The translations under genes were made by a program, and so were the position numbers. Under the pieces are notes generated by a model. That model saw only the letters and a program-made list of their open reading frames with translations. It did not search any database and had not been told where the DNA came from. Of a stretch of DNA of 5,335 bases, positions 4,830-5,335 are shown piece after piece. Source of the DNA: Lachnospiraceae bacterium UBA1251. GTDB lineage: Bacteria; Bacillota; Clostridia; Lachnospirales; Lachnospiraceae. Numbering within the stretch: the stretch's first letter is position 1; every line of letters begins with the position of its first letter. The stretch spans positions 11,974-17,308 of the forward strand of contig DBVZ01000056.1 in the NCBI GenBank assembly GCA_002308255.1. Direction: 5' to 3'.

Positions 4830-5335
4830 ATGGATATCAAACTCAGAGAAAACCCAAAATACGCCATTGCCTGCGTTACCAGCATGGGCGTCCGCATCAC
4901 TCCGATCAACCGCATGGCGGTTCACAACAGCAATCAGTACATCATGACGTCGACGAGCGCGGAGACCAATGTTCTTAATACCGCATCCAGCCTCGGATAT
5001 CAGTGCCTCGCGCTGACAAAATTTGTCGAAGGCAGCCCGATCGCGGCGTTTATCAAATCCCAGCTGCGCGCCCGCAACATCGCTTTTGAAGGCAAGGAAG
5101 TCCCGCAGGGCGGCCCGTGGGGCTATCGCCACCAGTTCAATATCGTTGATTCCGGATTCGGCCTCAGAGCTCCCCGTGTCTGGAATGACCGCGCCGGCGA
5201 AGTCGGCATCACCCTTTCCGCAGACGATTATGATATCGAGCGGATCTTCGGACAGGAAGGCGTCGGCATCCTGCATCTTTCCGGACTGATCACCGCGATG
5301 AGCCCCGAGACGACCCAGTGCTGCCTCGCGCTTGC
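4830..5335 (+). CDS. PfkB-family sugar kinase, probable 2-dehydro-3-deoxygluconokinase, N-terminal part
   Basis: The first 168 residues are present and the gene runs off the window's right edge. Recalled clostridial homologues with the same NPKYAIACVTSMGVRITPINR-like N-terminus are annotated as ribokinase-family sugar kinases of the KDG kinase type, which phosphorylate 2-keto-3-deoxygluconate for cleavage to pyruvate and glyceraldehyde-3-phosphate. Visible elements are SAETNVLNTASSLG (residues 43-56), corresponding to the PfkB substrate-side signature that often reads GGAxxNVA..L..LG, the strongly conserved QGGPWGYRHQFNI (93-105), GLRAPRVWNDRAGE (111-124) and ILHLSGLITAMSPE (147-160). The ATP-site and catalytic GAGD signature lie beyond the window. 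The ATG has AAAGGA seven bases upstream and its own promoter with a palindromic operator. The kinase fold is sure; the KDG substrate is inferred. Confidence 0.85.
   Translation, partial: MDIKLRENPKYAIACVTSMGVRITPINRMAVHNSNQYIMTSTSAETNVLNTASSLGYQCLALTKFVEGSPIAAFIKSQLRARNIAFEGKEVPQGGPWGYRHQFNIVDSGFGLRAPRVWNDRAGEVGITLSADDYDIERIFGQEGVGILHLSGLITAMSPETTQCCLAL

Noticed and set aside
4749..5276. A 175-codon open frame on the minus strand
   Set aside because: It is antisense to the PfkB kinase, which has promoter, ribosome binding site and conserved motifs.

Overview
The window looks like chromosomal DNA from an anaerobic Bacillota bacterium of the Clostridia type (Lachnospiraceae or a relative). The reasons are GC-moderate codon usage combined with clear AGGAG-type ribosome binding sites, a CD1871A-type CXXC mini-protein next to a NapH-like ferredoxin, a TlpA-like lipoprotein with a Glu/Pro/Ser-rich linker, and sugar-catabolism genes that resemble clostridial versions. 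The assignment comes from recalled family resemblance, not from a search. Coding density is high. No tRNA, rRNA, CRISPR, IS element or phage gene is visible, and no stretch over 300 bases lacks a gene.

Left part (1-1081): the 3' end of moaC (molybdenum cofactor synthesis) on the plus strand converges on, and overlaps by 11 bp, a complete ketopantoate reductase gene (panE-like) on the minus strand. A divergent intergenic region (1082-1293) follows. It carries candidate promoters in both directions and an inverted repeat in the probable leader of the rightward gene.

Middle part (1294-3556): four tightly packed plus-strand genes encode a DUF937 protein, a 48-residue membrane mini-protein ending in a C-x-x-C motif, a polytopic membrane 4Fe-4S protein rich in cysteine pairs, and a TlpA/thioredoxin-fold lipoprotein with a CGPC active site. 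The last three are joined by stop/start overlaps of 8 and 4 bases. They look like one translationally coupled redox module that could carry electrons from the cytoplasm to thiols outside the membrane. The mini-protein has no assigned function and is the most interesting element here.

Right part (3609-5335): a Gfo/Idh/MocA-family NAD(P)-dependent sugar oxidoreductase is followed by the first 168 residues of a PfkB-family sugar kinase, probably a 2-dehydro-3-deoxygluconate kinase. The kinase has its own well-formed promoter (TTGCGG, 17 bp, TATAAT). A 16-bp near-palindrome with a central AACCGGTT lies on the spacer and overlaps the -35 box, as expected for a LacI-family repressor site. Together these genes suggest use of sugar acids or uronates.
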